Shown here: positions 1-9,277 of the stretch, piece after piece
Position numbering within the stretch: position 1 is the first letter of the stretch
How the letters are laid out: every line of letters starts with the position of its first letter
NCBI GenBank assembly: GCA_016707705.1
Contig: JADJHD010000001.1
Coordinates: 124,001-188,000 of the forward strand
Direction of reading: 5' to 3'
Length of the DNA stretch: 64,000 nt
Source: Bacteroidales bacterium
Lineage (GTDB): Bacteria; Bacteroidota; Bacteroidia; Bacteroidales; UBA4417
Program-made: the position numbers and the translations under genes
The notes under the pieces: model-generated
Databases searched by the model: none
Told to the model about the DNA's origin: nothing
The model's input: the letters and a program-made list of their open reading frames with translations, nothing else

Positions 1-923
1 AATATCTTGTAGGCATCCATGTAATGAATGTCGAGATATAAAACATCAAGGGGCATTTTCTTCGAGCGGAATGATTTTGCAAGGTTTAATACCTCTGATT
101 CAGGGAAATAACTCCAGCGACTTTGTTGAAATCCAAGTCCCCAGATTGGAGGCATGGGCATTCTGCCGGTGAGCCAGCTGTAGTTTTCAATGATTCTTGA
201 AATGCTGTTTCCATTAATAAGGTAATAGTCCATAGCACCAGCATCAGCACTGAAGGATGAGAAACGATCATTGGAAGCCCCAAAGTTAAAGTTGCTCCTA
301 TGTGAATTATCCATGAAGATGCCATAGGAAACATTGCCATGAATCCCAATATAGAAAGGGAAACTGGCATAAATAGGATCCTGATTTACAGTATATCCGG
401 GAGTGTCGGAATTCCAGTTCATATAACCTTCACCTCTGCGGTTAAGATTTCCGGTCTTTTCTCCCAGACCAATGAATTTCTCATCGGGGAATAGTTTTTT
501 ATAGGTAGTTACCTCTTCTCCAACCCAATTGGTGCCAAAGGAGGGATCATCCATATTCAAAATTTCTCCCTTGGAGTTGCTGAGGGTAAATCTAACAGGC
601 GCCTTGGTTATAGTAAGCTGAAGCGAATCTGTGGTAATAACCATTTGTACCTTGCTATCAGTCACCTGCACCTTGCATGCCTGTGCCTTGCCAACAACCG
701 AATAGGAGAAATCTTCAGCAAATGCAGCCTTGGAAATCCTGATTCGAATGATTTCAGGGGTCATGACGGTTACCTGAGCATTCCCGTTTGTTGTGGTGAG
801 CAGAAAGCTGTTTGCATTTCTGCTTTGTTTCTTAAGGTTACCCAGACTGTTATCAGGGTATTCCTGTCCGGCAACTGTAAATGCTGCCAGTGTCAGTAGC
901 AGGATTAGGTTGAAGTACTTCAT
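1..923 (-). CDS. GH31 family alpha-glucosidase, N-terminal part (runs off left edge)
   Basis: The minus strand stays open from an ATG at 923 to the window edge, giving 307 residues. Residues 1-20 form a signal peptide ending at a Gly-Gln, so the enzyme is exported. The rest matches the N-terminal beta-sandwich of glycoside hydrolase family 31: GLGEKTGNLNRRG near residue 155 and LYLDIHYMD near residue 300, which is the first strand of the catalytic barrel. The family hydrolyses terminal alpha-linked glucose or xylose. The catalytic aspartates lie beyond the edge, so substrate cannot be judged. It is divergent from the xdhC operon and probably unrelated to it. Confidence 0.85.
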   Translation of the reverse strand, partial: MKYFNLILLLTLAAFTVAGQEYPDNSLGNLKKQSRNANSFLLTTTNGNAQVTVMTPEIIRIRISKAAFAEDFSYSVVGKAQACKVQVTDSKVQMVITTDSLQLTITKAPVRFTLSNSKGEILNMDDPSFGTNWVGEEVTTYKKLFPDEKFIGLGEKTGNLNRRGEGYMNWNSDTPGYTVNQDPIYASFPFYIGIHGNVSYGIFMDNSHRSNFNFGASNDRFSSFSADAGAMDYYLINGNSISRIIENYSWLTGRMPMPPIWGLGFQQSRWSYFPESEVLNLAKSFRSKKMPLDVLYLDIHYMDAYKI

Positions 924-1092
924 AATGCTGAGATTTATATAACTAATGAATGTGACATTTTTTATTTGATCAGATGCGAAAAATCGCAATGCAAATTAAC
1001 CAAAAATCCTGAGGCGATTGCTTAAATCAGGCCATTTGTATAGGTTAAGAGCCTCCAAAAAATGTAAATTTCTTAATCCCTGTAATATAGTG

Positions 1093-1119
1093 TTGGTTTC
1101 ATCCAGTTTTATAGCTTTG
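1093..1119 (+). promoter_or_regulatory. Bacteroidota-type promoter of the xdhC-ygeY-ygeW operon
   Basis: TTG at 1093-1095 and TAGCTTTG at 1112-1119 fit the Bacteroidota consensus TTTG/TAnnTTTG, with a spacer of 16 (slightly short). The start codon follows 26 bases downstream. Assigned by motif match only. Confidence 0.5.
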
Positions 1120-1145
1120 CACCTCATTTATCAAATAGCTGGATT

Positions 1146-1916
1146 ATGCATTCTGTATTTCAAAAAGTTGAGGAAGCCAGAAATTCCTGCACGCCGGCAG
1201 CCTTGTGCATTGTTACGGGTACAACAGGCTCCACACCGAGAAAGGCAGGTTCCAAGATGATTGTTTATGCTGATGGTTCAATTTATGGAACCATTGGTGG
1301 CGGCGGCATTGAAAAGGAGATTATAGCCCAGGCAGTTAAGGTGATTTCGGATGGGAATGCGATACACATGGATTTCCAGCTTGAAAAAGATCTGGGAATG
1401 CATTGCGGTGGCAAAATGGGAGTGTTCATTGAACCAATCTGCACCTCAAGAAAGCTGTTCATTTTTGGGGCAGGACATATTGGAAAAGCACTTGCAAAAT
1501 TTGCTGTTGATCTCGATTTCTCTGTTCATGTGATTGATCCAAGGCCTGAAATGTTTGATGAATCATTTAAGAATTGCGGGCAGATAGTTCAGGATTTTGT
1601 CCCGGCAGCCAGTTCCATTGAATCAGATGCATCCTCCTACATCGTGATAGTGACTCCAAAACATGTTTTTGATGAGGATGTTGTAGCTGCAGTTGCCCGA
1701 AAACCTCATGCCTATCTGGGAATGATAGGAAGCAGCAGGAAGGTAGCCCTTCTTCGCAAGCGCTTCCTTGAGGAGAATATTCTCACCGAAGCTGAACTTG
1801 ATGCCGTGGATATGCCCATTGGGCTTAAAATAGGAGCGGAGACTCCTGCCGAAATCGCCATCAGCATTCTTTCAAAGATTATTGCTGTGCGCAATCAATT
1901 CGAATTAAATTCCTGA
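1146..1916 (+). CDS. XdhC/CoxI family molybdenum-hydroxylase maturation factor
   Basis: 256 residues, the normal length for the XdhC family. The N-terminal XdhC_CoxI domain shows GSTPRKAGSKMIV and GTIGGGGIE (residues about 28-60). The C-terminal Rossmann domain shows FGAGHIGKAL (about 107-116) and the family motif LGMIGSSRKV. XdhC proteins bind molybdenum cofactor and help its sulfuration and insertion into xanthine dehydrogenase-type enzymes. Its client is probably the XdhD-like hydroxylase at 9726-12287. It is first in a plus-strand operon with ygeY (gap 97) and ygeW (gap 54). It is XdhC-like rather than clearly the selenium-linked YqeB type. Confidence 0.88.
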   Translation: MHSVFQKVEEARNSCTPAALCIVTGTTGSTPRKAGSKMIVYADGSIYGTIGGGGIEKEIIAQAVKVISDGNAIHMDFQLEKDLGMHCGGKMGVFIEPICTSRKLFIFGAGHIGKALAKFAVDLDFSVHVIDPRPEMFDESFKNCGQIVQDFVPAASSIESDASSYIVIVTPKHVFDEDVVAAVARKPHAYLGMIGSSRKVALLRKRFLEENILTEAELDAVDMPIGLKIGAETPAEIAISILSKIIAVRNQFELNS

Positions 1917-2013
1917 AACTATTTATAAACCAACTGGCTGTGAAATTCCTGCCGTAACCTTGACGGCATTAACATATTTATTTTAATTTGCGTTCGTAAA
2001 GAAACCCAATACA

Positions 2014-3201
2014 ATGAAAGATATCTTGCAGAAAATTAATGATTTGGCTGATTCCTACAAGGATTATACAGCTGGTAATTTGTCCAAATTGATCAAAATT
2101 AAATCACTTAGTCTTGGTGAAAGGGAAGTAGCTGTTGAACTGCAGCGTCAAATGATTGAAGCAGGCTTTGATGAAGCCCGCATTGATGCCCTTGGAAACG
2201 TGGTTGGACGCATTGGCAATGGCAAGACTGTTCTTGCCTTTGATGGCCATATTGATACTGTTGATGTTGGTAATCCTGCCAACTGGAATTCAGACCCGTT
2301 TTCAGGTGAGATAAGCAATGGATTCGTTCACGGCAGGGGCACAGTAGACCAGAAGGGCGGACCCGCAGCTTTTGTAACTGCAGGACGCATATTGAAAGAT
2401 CTGGCCTACGACCGCGACCTTACCATCTATTTCACGGGATCGGTAATTGAAGAGGACTGTGACGGACTCTGCTGGAAATATCTGGTTGAAGAAGAAAAGA
2501 TACATCCTGATTTTGTGGTTATTACAGAACCTACAAATCTTAATATCTACAGGGGCCATAGGGGAAGAATGGAGATTGAGATTACCTTCAAGGGAGTTTC
2601 AGCCCATGGTTCAGCACCTGAGAGAGGTAAAAATGCGATCTACATGGCCTCAAAAGCCTGTCTTGAAATCGAAAAACTGAACGAACGTCTTGCTTCAGAT
2701 CCTTTCCTTGGAAAAGGAAGCGTTGCACTCTCTGAATTTGTTTCAGGTAGTCCATCACTATGCGCTGTTGCTGATTATGCAAAAATTCACCTCGACCGCC
2801 GTCTGACCTGGGGAGAAACCAAGGAATCAGCATTGGCTGAAATTGAGGAGATTGTTAAGGGAATGGATGCTGTTGTTGAAGTCCTTCAGTATGAGGAAAC
2901 CTCATATACCGGAAAGCGTTACGGAATGGAAAAATACTATCCTACCTGGAAGATTGAGGAAGAACATCCGCTTGTAAAAAATGCAGCTTCCGTATTTGAA
3001 GGATTATTCGACAAGAAGCCACTGATTGATAAATGGACTTTCTCAACCAATGGAGTAACCATCAATGGATATTATAAAATCCCATGCATAGGTTTCGGCC
3101 CCGGGAATGAAGTACTTGCACATGCGCCCAATGAAAAGGTGCCTGTTTCGGATCTTGTGGCTGCTTCGGCATTCTATGCAGCGCTGGCTTTTGTTGTTTA
3201 A
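2014..3201 (+). CDS. ygeY: YgeY family M20 hydrolase (selenium/purine cluster-linked)
   Basis: 395 residues of the M20 metallopeptidase/deacylase fold. FDGHIDTVDVG (near residue 75) carries the first metal-binding His and the following Asp; GRGTVDQKGG carries the bridging Asp; EED near residue 147 supplies the catalytic Glu. GHRGRMEIEITFKG opens the dimerisation domain. YgeY proteins occur almost only in clusters with YgeW, SsnA and YgfK and are thought to cleave an acyl or carbamoyl intermediate of purine breakdown; the exact substrate is not settled. Cytoplasmic, no signal peptide. Second gene of the plus-strand operon. Confidence 0.88.
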   Translation: MKDILQKINDLADSYKDYTAGNLSKLIKIKSLSLGEREVAVELQRQMIEAGFDEARIDALGNVVGRIGNGKTVLAFDGHIDTVDVGNPANWNSDPFSGEISNGFVHGRGTVDQKGGPAAFVTAGRILKDLAYDRDLTIYFTGSVIEEDCDGLCWKYLVEEEKIHPDFVVITEPTNLNIYRGHRGRMEIEITFKGVSAHGSAPERGKNAIYMASKACLEIEKLNERLASDPFLGKGSVALSEFVSGSPSLCAVADYAKIHLDRRLTWGETKESALAEIEEIVKGMDAVVEVLQYEETSYTGKRYGMEKYYPTWKIEEEHPLVKNAASVFEGLFDKKPLIDKWTFSTNGVTINGYYKIPCIGFGPGNEVLAHAPNEKVPVSDLVAASAFYAALAFVV

Positions 3202-3255
3202 TACGCCGGCAACCAATCTTTAACCAAATTATTTCAAACCATACCTTCTTTAACG

Positions 3256-4449
3256 ATGAAAAATGAACTGGAAGCAATTCTTGGCAATATAGAAAAAGCC
3301 AAGGCTTCACTCTATCAAAAGGATTTCCTTCTCACCTGGGAGAAATCGTTTCCTGAACTTGAAACAATTCTCTGGGTTGCTGAAGCGCTTAAGTATCTGC
3401 GCGATAATAATATATCAGCGAAGGTTTTTGATTCGGGACTGGCAATTTCGCAGTTCAGGGATAATTCAACCCGTACAAGATTTTCATTTGCTTCAGCGGC
3501 TAATCTTCTGGGACTGGCAGTTCAGGATCTGGATGAAGGAAAATCACAGATTGCCCATGGTGAAACCGTGCGTGAAACCTCTGCCATGATTTCCTTCCTT
3601 TCTGATATAATAGGAATCAGGGATGATATGTATCTGGGAGCAGGTAATACCTACATGCGTGAGGTTGGAGCAGCCCTGGACGAAGCTTTTGCAGATGGCG
3701 TTTTGCCTCAGCGTCCGGGAATCGTAAACCTGCAATGCGATATAGATCACCCTACCCAAAGCATGGCTGATTTATTGCATTTGAAGACCGTTTTCGGCTC
3801 ACTTGAAAATCTGAAGGGAAAGAAGATTGCCATGACCTGGGCTTACTCACCAAGTTATGGAAAGCCATTGTCGGTTCCCCAGGGTATCATCGGACTGATG
3901 ACACGACTTGGAATGCAGGTAGATCTAGCTTATCCAGAAGGTTACGGACTTATTCCTGAAGTAGTTGAGCTGGCTGGAAAGCAGGCTGCCGAAACTGGTG
4001 GAAGTTTCAGGGTAACCCATTCGATGGATGAGGCATTTAAAGATGCAGATATCGTTTATCCCAAGAGCTGGGCGCCTTTCAATGTTATGGAACAAAGGAC
4101 TGAACTTCTCAGGAACAATGACAGAGATGGACTGAAATCACTCGAAAAGGAGTGCCTTGCCAATAATGCCAGGTTTATGGATTGGGAATGTACCGAACAA
4201 AAGATGAAATTGACCAGGGAAGGCAAAGCTCTTTACATGCATTGTCTGCCAGCTGATATTTCAGCAGTTAGCTGTGAAAAGGGCGAGGTTGAAGCCTCAG
4301 TTTTTGAAAGGTACAGGGTTCCTCTATACAAACAGGCAGGATTTAAACCTTATATCATTGCCTCAATGATGCTGACCAACCGCTTTGAATCACCGGCTAG
4401 TGTATTGCGCAAACTGCTTCAGGATAATACTTCCAGAGTGATCGGTTAA
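3256..4449 (+). CDS. ygeW: Knotted carbamoyltransferase YgeW
   Basis: 397 residues, the same length as E. coli YgeW. It has the carbamoyl-phosphate-binding motif STRTRFSF (near residue 74), HPTQSMADLLHL (near 166) and the C-terminal MHCLPA (near 330), all diagnostic of aspartate/ornithine carbamoyltransferases. YgeW is a distinct branch with a knotted fold. Its acceptor amine is unproven; in the purine pathway it is expected to make or use carbamoyl phosphate from a ureido intermediate. Last gene of the xdhC operon, followed by a bidirectional terminator. Confidence 0.9.
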   Translation: MKNELEAILGNIEKAKASLYQKDFLLTWEKSFPELETILWVAEALKYLRDNNISAKVFDSGLAISQFRDNSTRTRFSFASAANLLGLAVQDLDEGKSQIAHGETVRETSAMISFLSDIIGIRDDMYLGAGNTYMREVGAALDEAFADGVLPQRPGIVNLQCDIDHPTQSMADLLHLKTVFGSLENLKGKKIAMTWAYSPSYGKPLSVPQGIIGLMTRLGMQVDLAYPEGYGLIPEVVELAGKQAAETGGSFRVTHSMDEAFKDADIVYPKSWAPFNVMEQRTELLRNNDRDGLKSLEKECLANNARFMDWECTEQKMKLTREGKALYMHCLPADISAVSCEKGEVEASVFERYRVPLYKQAGFKPYIIASMMLTNRFESPASVLRKLLQDNTSRVIG

Positions 4450-4464
4450 AAAACCATAGTTCTC

Positions 4465-4504
4465 AAAAAAAATCCTTCCTGGTATATTCGGGAAGGTTTT
4501 TTTT
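4465..4504. terminator. Bidirectional intrinsic terminator between convergent operons
   Basis: CCTTCC (4474-4479) pairs with GGAAGG (4491-4496); an A-run lies to the left (4465-4472) and eight T follow (4497-4504). The stem extends through the A/T runs. It sits between the ygeW stop and the stop of the convergent 4523-5218 gene. Confidence 0.8.
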
Positions 4505-4522
4505 ATTCAGAATTGAAAACTG

Positions 4523-5218
4523 CTAATTGCTTTCTTCACTCAAGGCTTTGATAGGCTTGCCTTCCGGGGAGTAGAGCCAATCCTGCCAGCAACGTCCCCC
4601 ATGCTTGAGAGTATAAGAAATGTTTATGCTAACATTGCCATCGGCCTGGATCAGATTAAGAGAGCCCACTTGAAACAAGAAGATTTTCTTCTTCTCCAGA
4701 TCGTAATAGTGAACTGCATTGCTGACTACCCAGGCAGTGCTTTCAAAGTAAACCCTCTTTCCATCAGGACTGAATTGTGGATTCATTAGATTGCACAATC
4801 CATCAAAGGGATATTTCTCGCTGTTGTAATAGTCGGTGGGACTGCTACTCTTTCCATCCGACTTGCAGCCTTGTACTAAGATTGTTTCCCTCTGGGATGC
4901 AATATCAATCAAAATGATTTGGGATTCAGTTGACTCTCCTGATTCTGCTTCCTTGACAGAGGTTGGAAATTCCCGGATAAAGACAACTTTTGTCTTATCG
5001 GAAGAAAGAAAAGGGCTTGAGTCATTGCCTGTGCTTGTCAGGACTTTGGATTCGCCATTTTTAAAAGTGAGAACAATGTTGCCATCCTTTTCTATTGCTT
5101 TTTCAGGTTCCTGAGCTGCACATGCACTGCAGAGTGTGAGTAGAATTACAATAGCAGACAGATAAGTCAGGATATTCCTGTAAGAGAGTTGTGTCAATTT
5201 TGTATTTCTAGAATTCAT
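4523..5218 (-). CDS. Secreted or lipoprotein WD40-like/PD40 protein of unknown role
   Basis: 231 residues. A hydrophobic segment at about 18-36 ends in LCSACAAQ, which could be a weak lipobox or a signal peptidase I site. NPQFSPDGKRVYFEST (near residue 143) is a PD40/TolB-like propeller repeat; the protein is too short for a full propeller. It overlaps the end of hyuA by 11 bases, so it is probably co-transcribed with the purine operon, although nothing in it suggests catalysis. It could simply be a hitch-hiker. Function unknown. Confidence 0.6.
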   Translation of the reverse strand: MNSRNTKLTQLSYRNILTYLSAIVILLTLCSACAAQEPEKAIEKDGNIVLTFKNGESKVLTSTGNDSSPFLSSDKTKVVFIREFPTSVKEAESGESTESQIILIDIASQRETILVQGCKSDGKSSSPTDYYNSEKYPFDGLCNLMNPQFSPDGKRVYFESTAWVVSNAVHYYDLEKKKIFLFQVGSLNLIQADGNVSINISYTLKHGGRCWQDWLYSPEGKPIKALSEESN

Positions 5219-6548
5219 AAAGTTTTCCTCTTGATATTACTTTTTCAACCCTGCCGGTGACAGGAATTCCTTCAAAAATGTTTGAATCACAATGTTGCTT
5301 TTGTGTGACTCTGTTAATGATCGACATCGGTTCAGGATCCCAAATAACCAGATCGGCATCGAAACCGGCAGCTATTTTCCCCTTTGACCTTTCCCAGCCA
5401 AAAAGTTTTGCAGCATTAGTTGATGTCATCGCCACGAATTGCTCATTTGTGATTAAATGTGAAAGCACTCCATGAGAGAATAGCAGAGGTATCCTGTATT
5501 CAACTCCTCCCGCACCGCTTGGTACCAGTGAAAAATTATCATTTCCAATATCCTTTTGTCCGCTAAGGTTAAAGGGACAATGATCAGAGCCCATAGTATC
5601 AAATGTTCCCTTTGTAACTTCCTTCCAAAGCAACTGCTGATCCTTAATTGAACGCAATGGAGGTGAAAACACAAATGGGAGCACCTCAAAATTGGGCAGG
5701 CTCTCATCATAAACCTCATCGTCCAATACCAGGTACTGCATGCATGTTTCACCATACACCGGGATTCCTTCTTCCTTTGCTTCCCTGATTAATCTTCCGC
5801 CTTCAGATGTTGAGGTATGAACGATGTATGTTCTGCATTTGGTTTCAGAAGCAAGTTCTATTACGCTTTTTATCGCCAGAATTTCTGCTTCGGCTGGCCT
5901 GCTTATGCCATGGTATGCAGCATGAGTTTTCCTGGATCTCAGTAGTTTTCGTACTGTATCCTTAATCAGGTCACCGTCTTCGCAATGAACCAGCAAAAGG
6001 CAGCCTTCCTCGGCAATCACTTCCATCAAGCTTTTCAACTGATCAAGAGTAATGCCTATGCTGTCGCGGTAAGCAAGATAGGCTTTGAAGGAACGGATGT
6101 TTTCCTTGAGGATGCATTGTTTAATTTCCTTTTTAACACTGGCTTTCCATTCGCTGATACCCATATGCAGCTTATAGTCGCAAAGGGATGATTCAGCTTC
6201 CTTCCGGCGCAGATCCAGAGCTTCGAGCAATGATTGTCCCCGTTTGGGTGTTACAAAGTCTATAATTGAAGTTGTTCCTCCTGCAATTGCTGCCAGACTT
6301 CCGGTGTAAAAGTTATCCGAAGACAAACCTGCCGGAGTCGGCAATGCCATATGAACATGAGGATCAATTCCTCCCGGGAATATAAGTTTTCCTTTCGCCA
6401 GGATAGTGCGGAAATCCTGATATTCCTCAGGGTTAAGTCTTCCAAAAGCTGCTATCTTGCCATCAACAACAGCGATATCAACCTTACTTGCTTTGTTAGC
6501 ATTCAGGATTTTGCCTCCAGTAATAAAATATTTTCCTGCCTCAGTCAT
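5208..6548 (-). CDS. hyuA: Dihydropyrimidinase/D-hydantoinase family amidohydrolase (HyuA-like)
   Basis: 446 residues from the ATG at 6548, chosen because it overlaps the ssnA stop as TGATG, a translational-coupling arrangement; a longer in-frame start exists at 6587. Motifs of a binuclear-metal cyclic amidohydrolase are present: GGIDPHVHMALP (HxH pair), SFKAYLAYRD (lysine expected to be carbamylated), LVHCEDGD, and GSDHCPF (catalytic Asp). The family opens hydantoin or dihydropyrimidine rings to ureido acids. In this cluster it would open a ring intermediate from urate or xanthine breakdown, feeding YgeY/YgeW. Cytoplasmic. Confidence 0.88.
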   Translation of the reverse strand: MTEAGKYFITGGKILNANKASKVDIAVVDGKIAAFGRLNPEEYQDFRTILAKGKLIFPGGIDPHVHMALPTPAGLSSDNFYTGSLAAIAGGTTSIIDFVTPKRGQSLLEALDLRRKEAESSLCDYKLHMGISEWKASVKKEIKQCILKENIRSFKAYLAYRDSIGITLDQLKSLMEVIAEEGCLLLVHCEDGDLIKDTVRKLLRSRKTHAAYHGISRPAEAEILAIKSVIELASETKCRTYIVHTSTSEGGRLIREAKEEGIPVYGETCMQYLVLDDEVYDESLPNFEVLPFVFSPPLRSIKDQQLLWKEVTKGTFDTMGSDHCPFNLSGQKDIGNDNFSLVPSGAGGVEYRIPLLFSHGVLSHLITNEQFVAMTSTNAAKLFGWERSKGKIAAGFDADLVIWDPEPMSIINRVTQKQHCDSNIFEGIPVTGRVEKVISRGKLYEF

Positions 6549-7807
6549 CACATTTTCTCCCAAAGCCTGATGGCCTGTTTTCTGCATTCAATAAGTGCTT
6601 CTTCTTCATTGATGGTCGTAAGCAGGCCATTTTTTACAATAATTTCTCCGTTTGAAATAACATGGGATATATGGCGGGACTCAAATCCAAACAGGAAATG
6701 CCCTAAAAAATTCCCCTGATTCAATGGAGTGGGAGTGTCATAATCGAGAATTACAAGATTGTTATCGGCATCGCCTTCAAAATCGTTTGAGGAGAGATAA
6801 TTATGAGCGTTTCTAAATCTTCTGTAGGTTTCCGGATAGTCAATACTATCAAAATTATGTCCTGTAAAGAAGGCTGATTTTGCCGATTTGAGCATATCTG
6901 AATGCATTCCATCTGTGCCCAGCATGATTCTGCTACCTAATCCTTCCGAATTGAAATATCCAACCGAATTGTTCAGATTACTTTCATTGTTCTGGACTAC
7001 CCAAACCGGTGAGCCTTTTACCAAGCCTTTTTCATGTTCATCCAGATGAAGGCAATGTGCCAGGATAGTTTTTGGAAACTGCAATGCACCTGCATCGGCA
7101 AACCTTTCCACAACGCGCTTTCCATAATGTTCAATGCTGTGCTTCTGATCTGCAAGGTCCTCGGCAACATGCACATGGATTCCTGAATTATTTCTGGAAG
7201 CAATGTTAACAGCTTCTGACAAAGTTTGATTTCCAACAGTGAATGAAGCATGGAGTCCCACCAGTCCGGGTGAGTTTTTCAGATAATCCTCAGTGGTTTC
7301 AAGTCCTTGTCTGGCAATCGCTTCACCATCCCTGTCGGAGATTTCATAGCAAAGCAAATGGCTTATTCCAACCTTTTCAAAAGCTTGCTTTAGCAGATTA
7401 AGACTGTCTTTAACTGAATAGGGTGAGGCATGATGGTCAATCACAAAGGTGCTGCCATTCTTTGCACAAGCAAGGGCTGTGGCAATTCCGCTATAATAAA
7501 CCATTTCAGAATCCAGTGCCTTATCAAGGTTCCACCAGATGTATTGAAGAATTTCAAGAAAGTTTTCAGGATTTTTCCTGGGTGCATTCATACCCCTTGC
7601 CAGTGCAGAATATGCATGATGATGGCCGACTACAAACGACTTTGTAATGTGTTTTCCATTACAGTCAATAATCTCAGCTCCGCTTGCAAGATTGGCGTCA
7701 GGATTTATAACTATCCTTCCTTCAGTGCCTTTCTCAACAAGAATGTCTGCTTTAAGAAATTCCAGCGTTTGCCAGTTAATAAAAGTTCCATTTTTTAGTA
7801 AAATCAT
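6548..7807 (-). CDS. ssnA: Putative aminohydrolase SsnA
   Basis: 419 residues of the amidohydrolase superfamily, close to the E. coli SsnA length. HHHAYSALARGMNAP (near residue 62) carries the HxH metal ligands and the SsnA-type Gly-Met-Asn; HLDEHEKGL and MLGTDGMHSDML supply later ligands and the catalytic Asp. SsnA is a marker of the YgfK/XdhD/YgeW cluster and is predicted to deaminate or hydrolyse a purine-derived ring compound. It begins 13 bases after the upstream stop and is coupled to hyuA at its end. Confidence 0.88.
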   Translation of the reverse strand: MILLKNGTFINWQTLEFLKADILVEKGTEGRIVINPDANLASGAEIIDCNGKHITKSFVVGHHHAYSALARGMNAPRKNPENFLEILQYIWWNLDKALDSEMVYYSGIATALACAKNGSTFVIDHHASPYSVKDSLNLLKQAFEKVGISHLLCYEISDRDGEAIARQGLETTEDYLKNSPGLVGLHASFTVGNQTLSEAVNIASRNNSGIHVHVAEDLADQKHSIEHYGKRVVERFADAGALQFPKTILAHCLHLDEHEKGLVKGSPVWVVQNNESNLNNSVGYFNSEGLGSRIMLGTDGMHSDMLKSAKSAFFTGHNFDSIDYPETYRRFRNAHNYLSSNDFEGDADNNLVILDYDTPTPLNQGNFLGHFLFGFESRHISHVISNGEIIVKNGLLTTINEEEALIECRKQAIRLWEKM

Positions 7808-7820
7808 CGGTATAGTTTAT

Positions 7821-8825
7821 TTAGTAATAATGAGTCTTAACAACAGGTTGCCAGAATTTCCGGTTCTCCGGTATGGTGTAGGCAGTACATTCCGACTGGA
7901 AATAGCATTGTGAGTGATTGTCTGTCTTAATTATGCTTTCGAAAGTGCAAGGCTCCTTTTCACATTTGCCGGTTTCACAAAGCAGCAATTCGTTGCAGCA
8001 GCTTCTTCCAAGCGACCAAAAAATATCATTCAGTCTGGTGACCCTAACTCCGGATATTCCTGCAATAATCTTAAATGCCTCAATGCAGGCCTCGCGCACA
8101 AGTATATCATCCTGTTGAGGCGTTCTGTTCTTCAGGGCATCCTCCAGCAATTTATCCTTGATTTCAACACAACCCAATCTTAGTAACACCCGTTGCATAT
8201 GGTAGTCCATGATTGGGATCATATTTTCCTGATCCTTAATATTTTCAAGTCTTGCATCCTCCAGAAGTTTAATCAGGAAGCTGATTTTCTTGCGGAAGGG
8301 GTCAGAAAAAGCTTCAACCTTTGAAAGCTCCTCATAATATCCTTTTCCGGAATGAATGAGGTGAGAATTGAATGATTCTGAAAGACTTACCAGACTACCA
8401 TTATGGTATCTTTCTATAAAAATATCCAGTTCCCTCAAGAGCAGGCTTCTTTCCAGAGGATCTTCCAGGGATGAATGTCCGTCAGAATCACCTGAAGGGA
8501 AAAATCCGGCCAAGGTGATTGCTGATTCCTGAATTTCCATTGAACTCCAGAGTCCCGGTTCAAGTAATACAGATTCAACGTTTATTAACCTTCCAAATAC
8601 AGCCTCGAGATAATCCCAGCCATAGAGATTTCGGGAGGGGTCAGCAAGCTTGTAGGTCTGGTGACATATAGCAACTGCATAATAGTAGCCTCGCAGCCTG
8701 ATTTCCAAGGGGGCAAAGGTGTGCAGAAAGGGCCGGGAATAAAAGGAATCCTTGAAGGAAACGCCTTTAATCCTACCGGCAATCTTCTCACAGGCAGTTT
8801 GATTGATAATAACATAAGGTTCCAT
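7821..8825 (-). CDS. Unknown cysteine-rich protein, possible HhH glycosylase-like fold
   Basis: 334 residues from the ATG at 8825, which overlaps the stop of the CoA-binding gene as TGATG. The middle is helical; the segment MDYHMQRVLLRLGCVEI (near residue 205) followed by acidic helices recalls helix-hairpin-helix DNA/nucleoside glycosylases. The tail is cysteine-rich: CC-x5-C-x4-C-x4-C near residues 277-295, then C-x5-C, which could hold an iron-sulfur cluster or zinc but does not match the classical glycosylase C-x6-C-x2-C-x5-C. The tight coupling between ssnA and the CoA-binding gene argues for a role in the purine pathway. I do not recognise the family with certainty. Confidence 0.6.
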   Translation of the reverse strand: MEPYVIINQTACEKIAGRIKGVSFKDSFYSRPFLHTFAPLEIRLRGYYYAVAICHQTYKLADPSRNLYGWDYLEAVFGRLINVESVLLEPGLWSSMEIQESAITLAGFFPSGDSDGHSSLEDPLERSLLLRELDIFIERYHNGSLVSLSESFNSHLIHSGKGYYEELSKVEAFSDPFRKKISFLIKLLEDARLENIKDQENMIPIMDYHMQRVLLRLGCVEIKDKLLEDALKNRTPQQDDILVREACIEAFKIIAGISGVRVTRLNDIFWSLGRSCCNELLLCETGKCEKEPCTFESIIKTDNHSQCYFQSECTAYTIPENRKFWQPVVKTHYY

Positions 8826-9277
8826 CAATGGGGATATTTTCCTAACAGTTTATTTATAAAGGCATGAGTCCTGTGCATGAAATGCGAGGGTTCCACATAC
8901 ATGAGAATGCACTGATTGGTAATTAGATTTTCGTTTGCCGATGCAGCTGTTTCAGGATTTGCCTTATCCTCTGCACCCTGTTGAAGCCAGATGTTTCTGA
9001 TTCCCTTTACACGGGCTTCCTGAACCAGTAATCTGCTTTGATCAGACTTGGTGCAAATGATCAGGGCTGTTACTTCAGCCGGAAGGGATTGAATGTCGGG
9101 AAAGCAGTTAATGCCTTCAAATTCCTTAAGGTTCTGACTTACAGGGTAGAGAGTATACCCCTTTTTATTCAGTTCCTTGAAAATGGCATTGCCAAACTTA
9201 TGCGGCGTTCTTGAAATGCCTGCAACGGCCATATGCTTTTGTCCGACGAAAGTTTTTATTTGTTCAAGATTTGACAT
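8825..9277 (-). CDS. CoA-binding domain protein (YccU-like)
   Basis: 150 residues from ATG 9277; a TTG two codons upstream is also in frame. The whole protein is one Rossmann-like CoA_binding_2 domain: AVAGISRTPHKFGNAIF at the start, then YPVSQNLKEFEG and NIWLQQGAED. Small proteins of this family resemble the CoA-binding part of succinyl-CoA synthetases and bind CoA or nucleotides; their cellular role is poorly defined. It heads the minus-strand operon running into the cysteine-rich protein, ssnA and hyuA. Confidence 0.8.
   Translation of the reverse strand: MSNLEQIKTFVGQKHMAVAGISRTPHKFGNAIFKELNKKGYTLYPVSQNLKEFEGINCFPDIQSLPAEVTALIICTKSDQSRLLVQEARVKGIRNIWLQQGAEDKANPETAASANENLITNQCILMYVEPSHFMHRTHAFINKLLGKYPH

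Noticed and set aside
6351..6719. 122-residue plus-strand frame across the hyuA-ssnA junction
   Set aside because: Antisense shadow across two confirmed genes.
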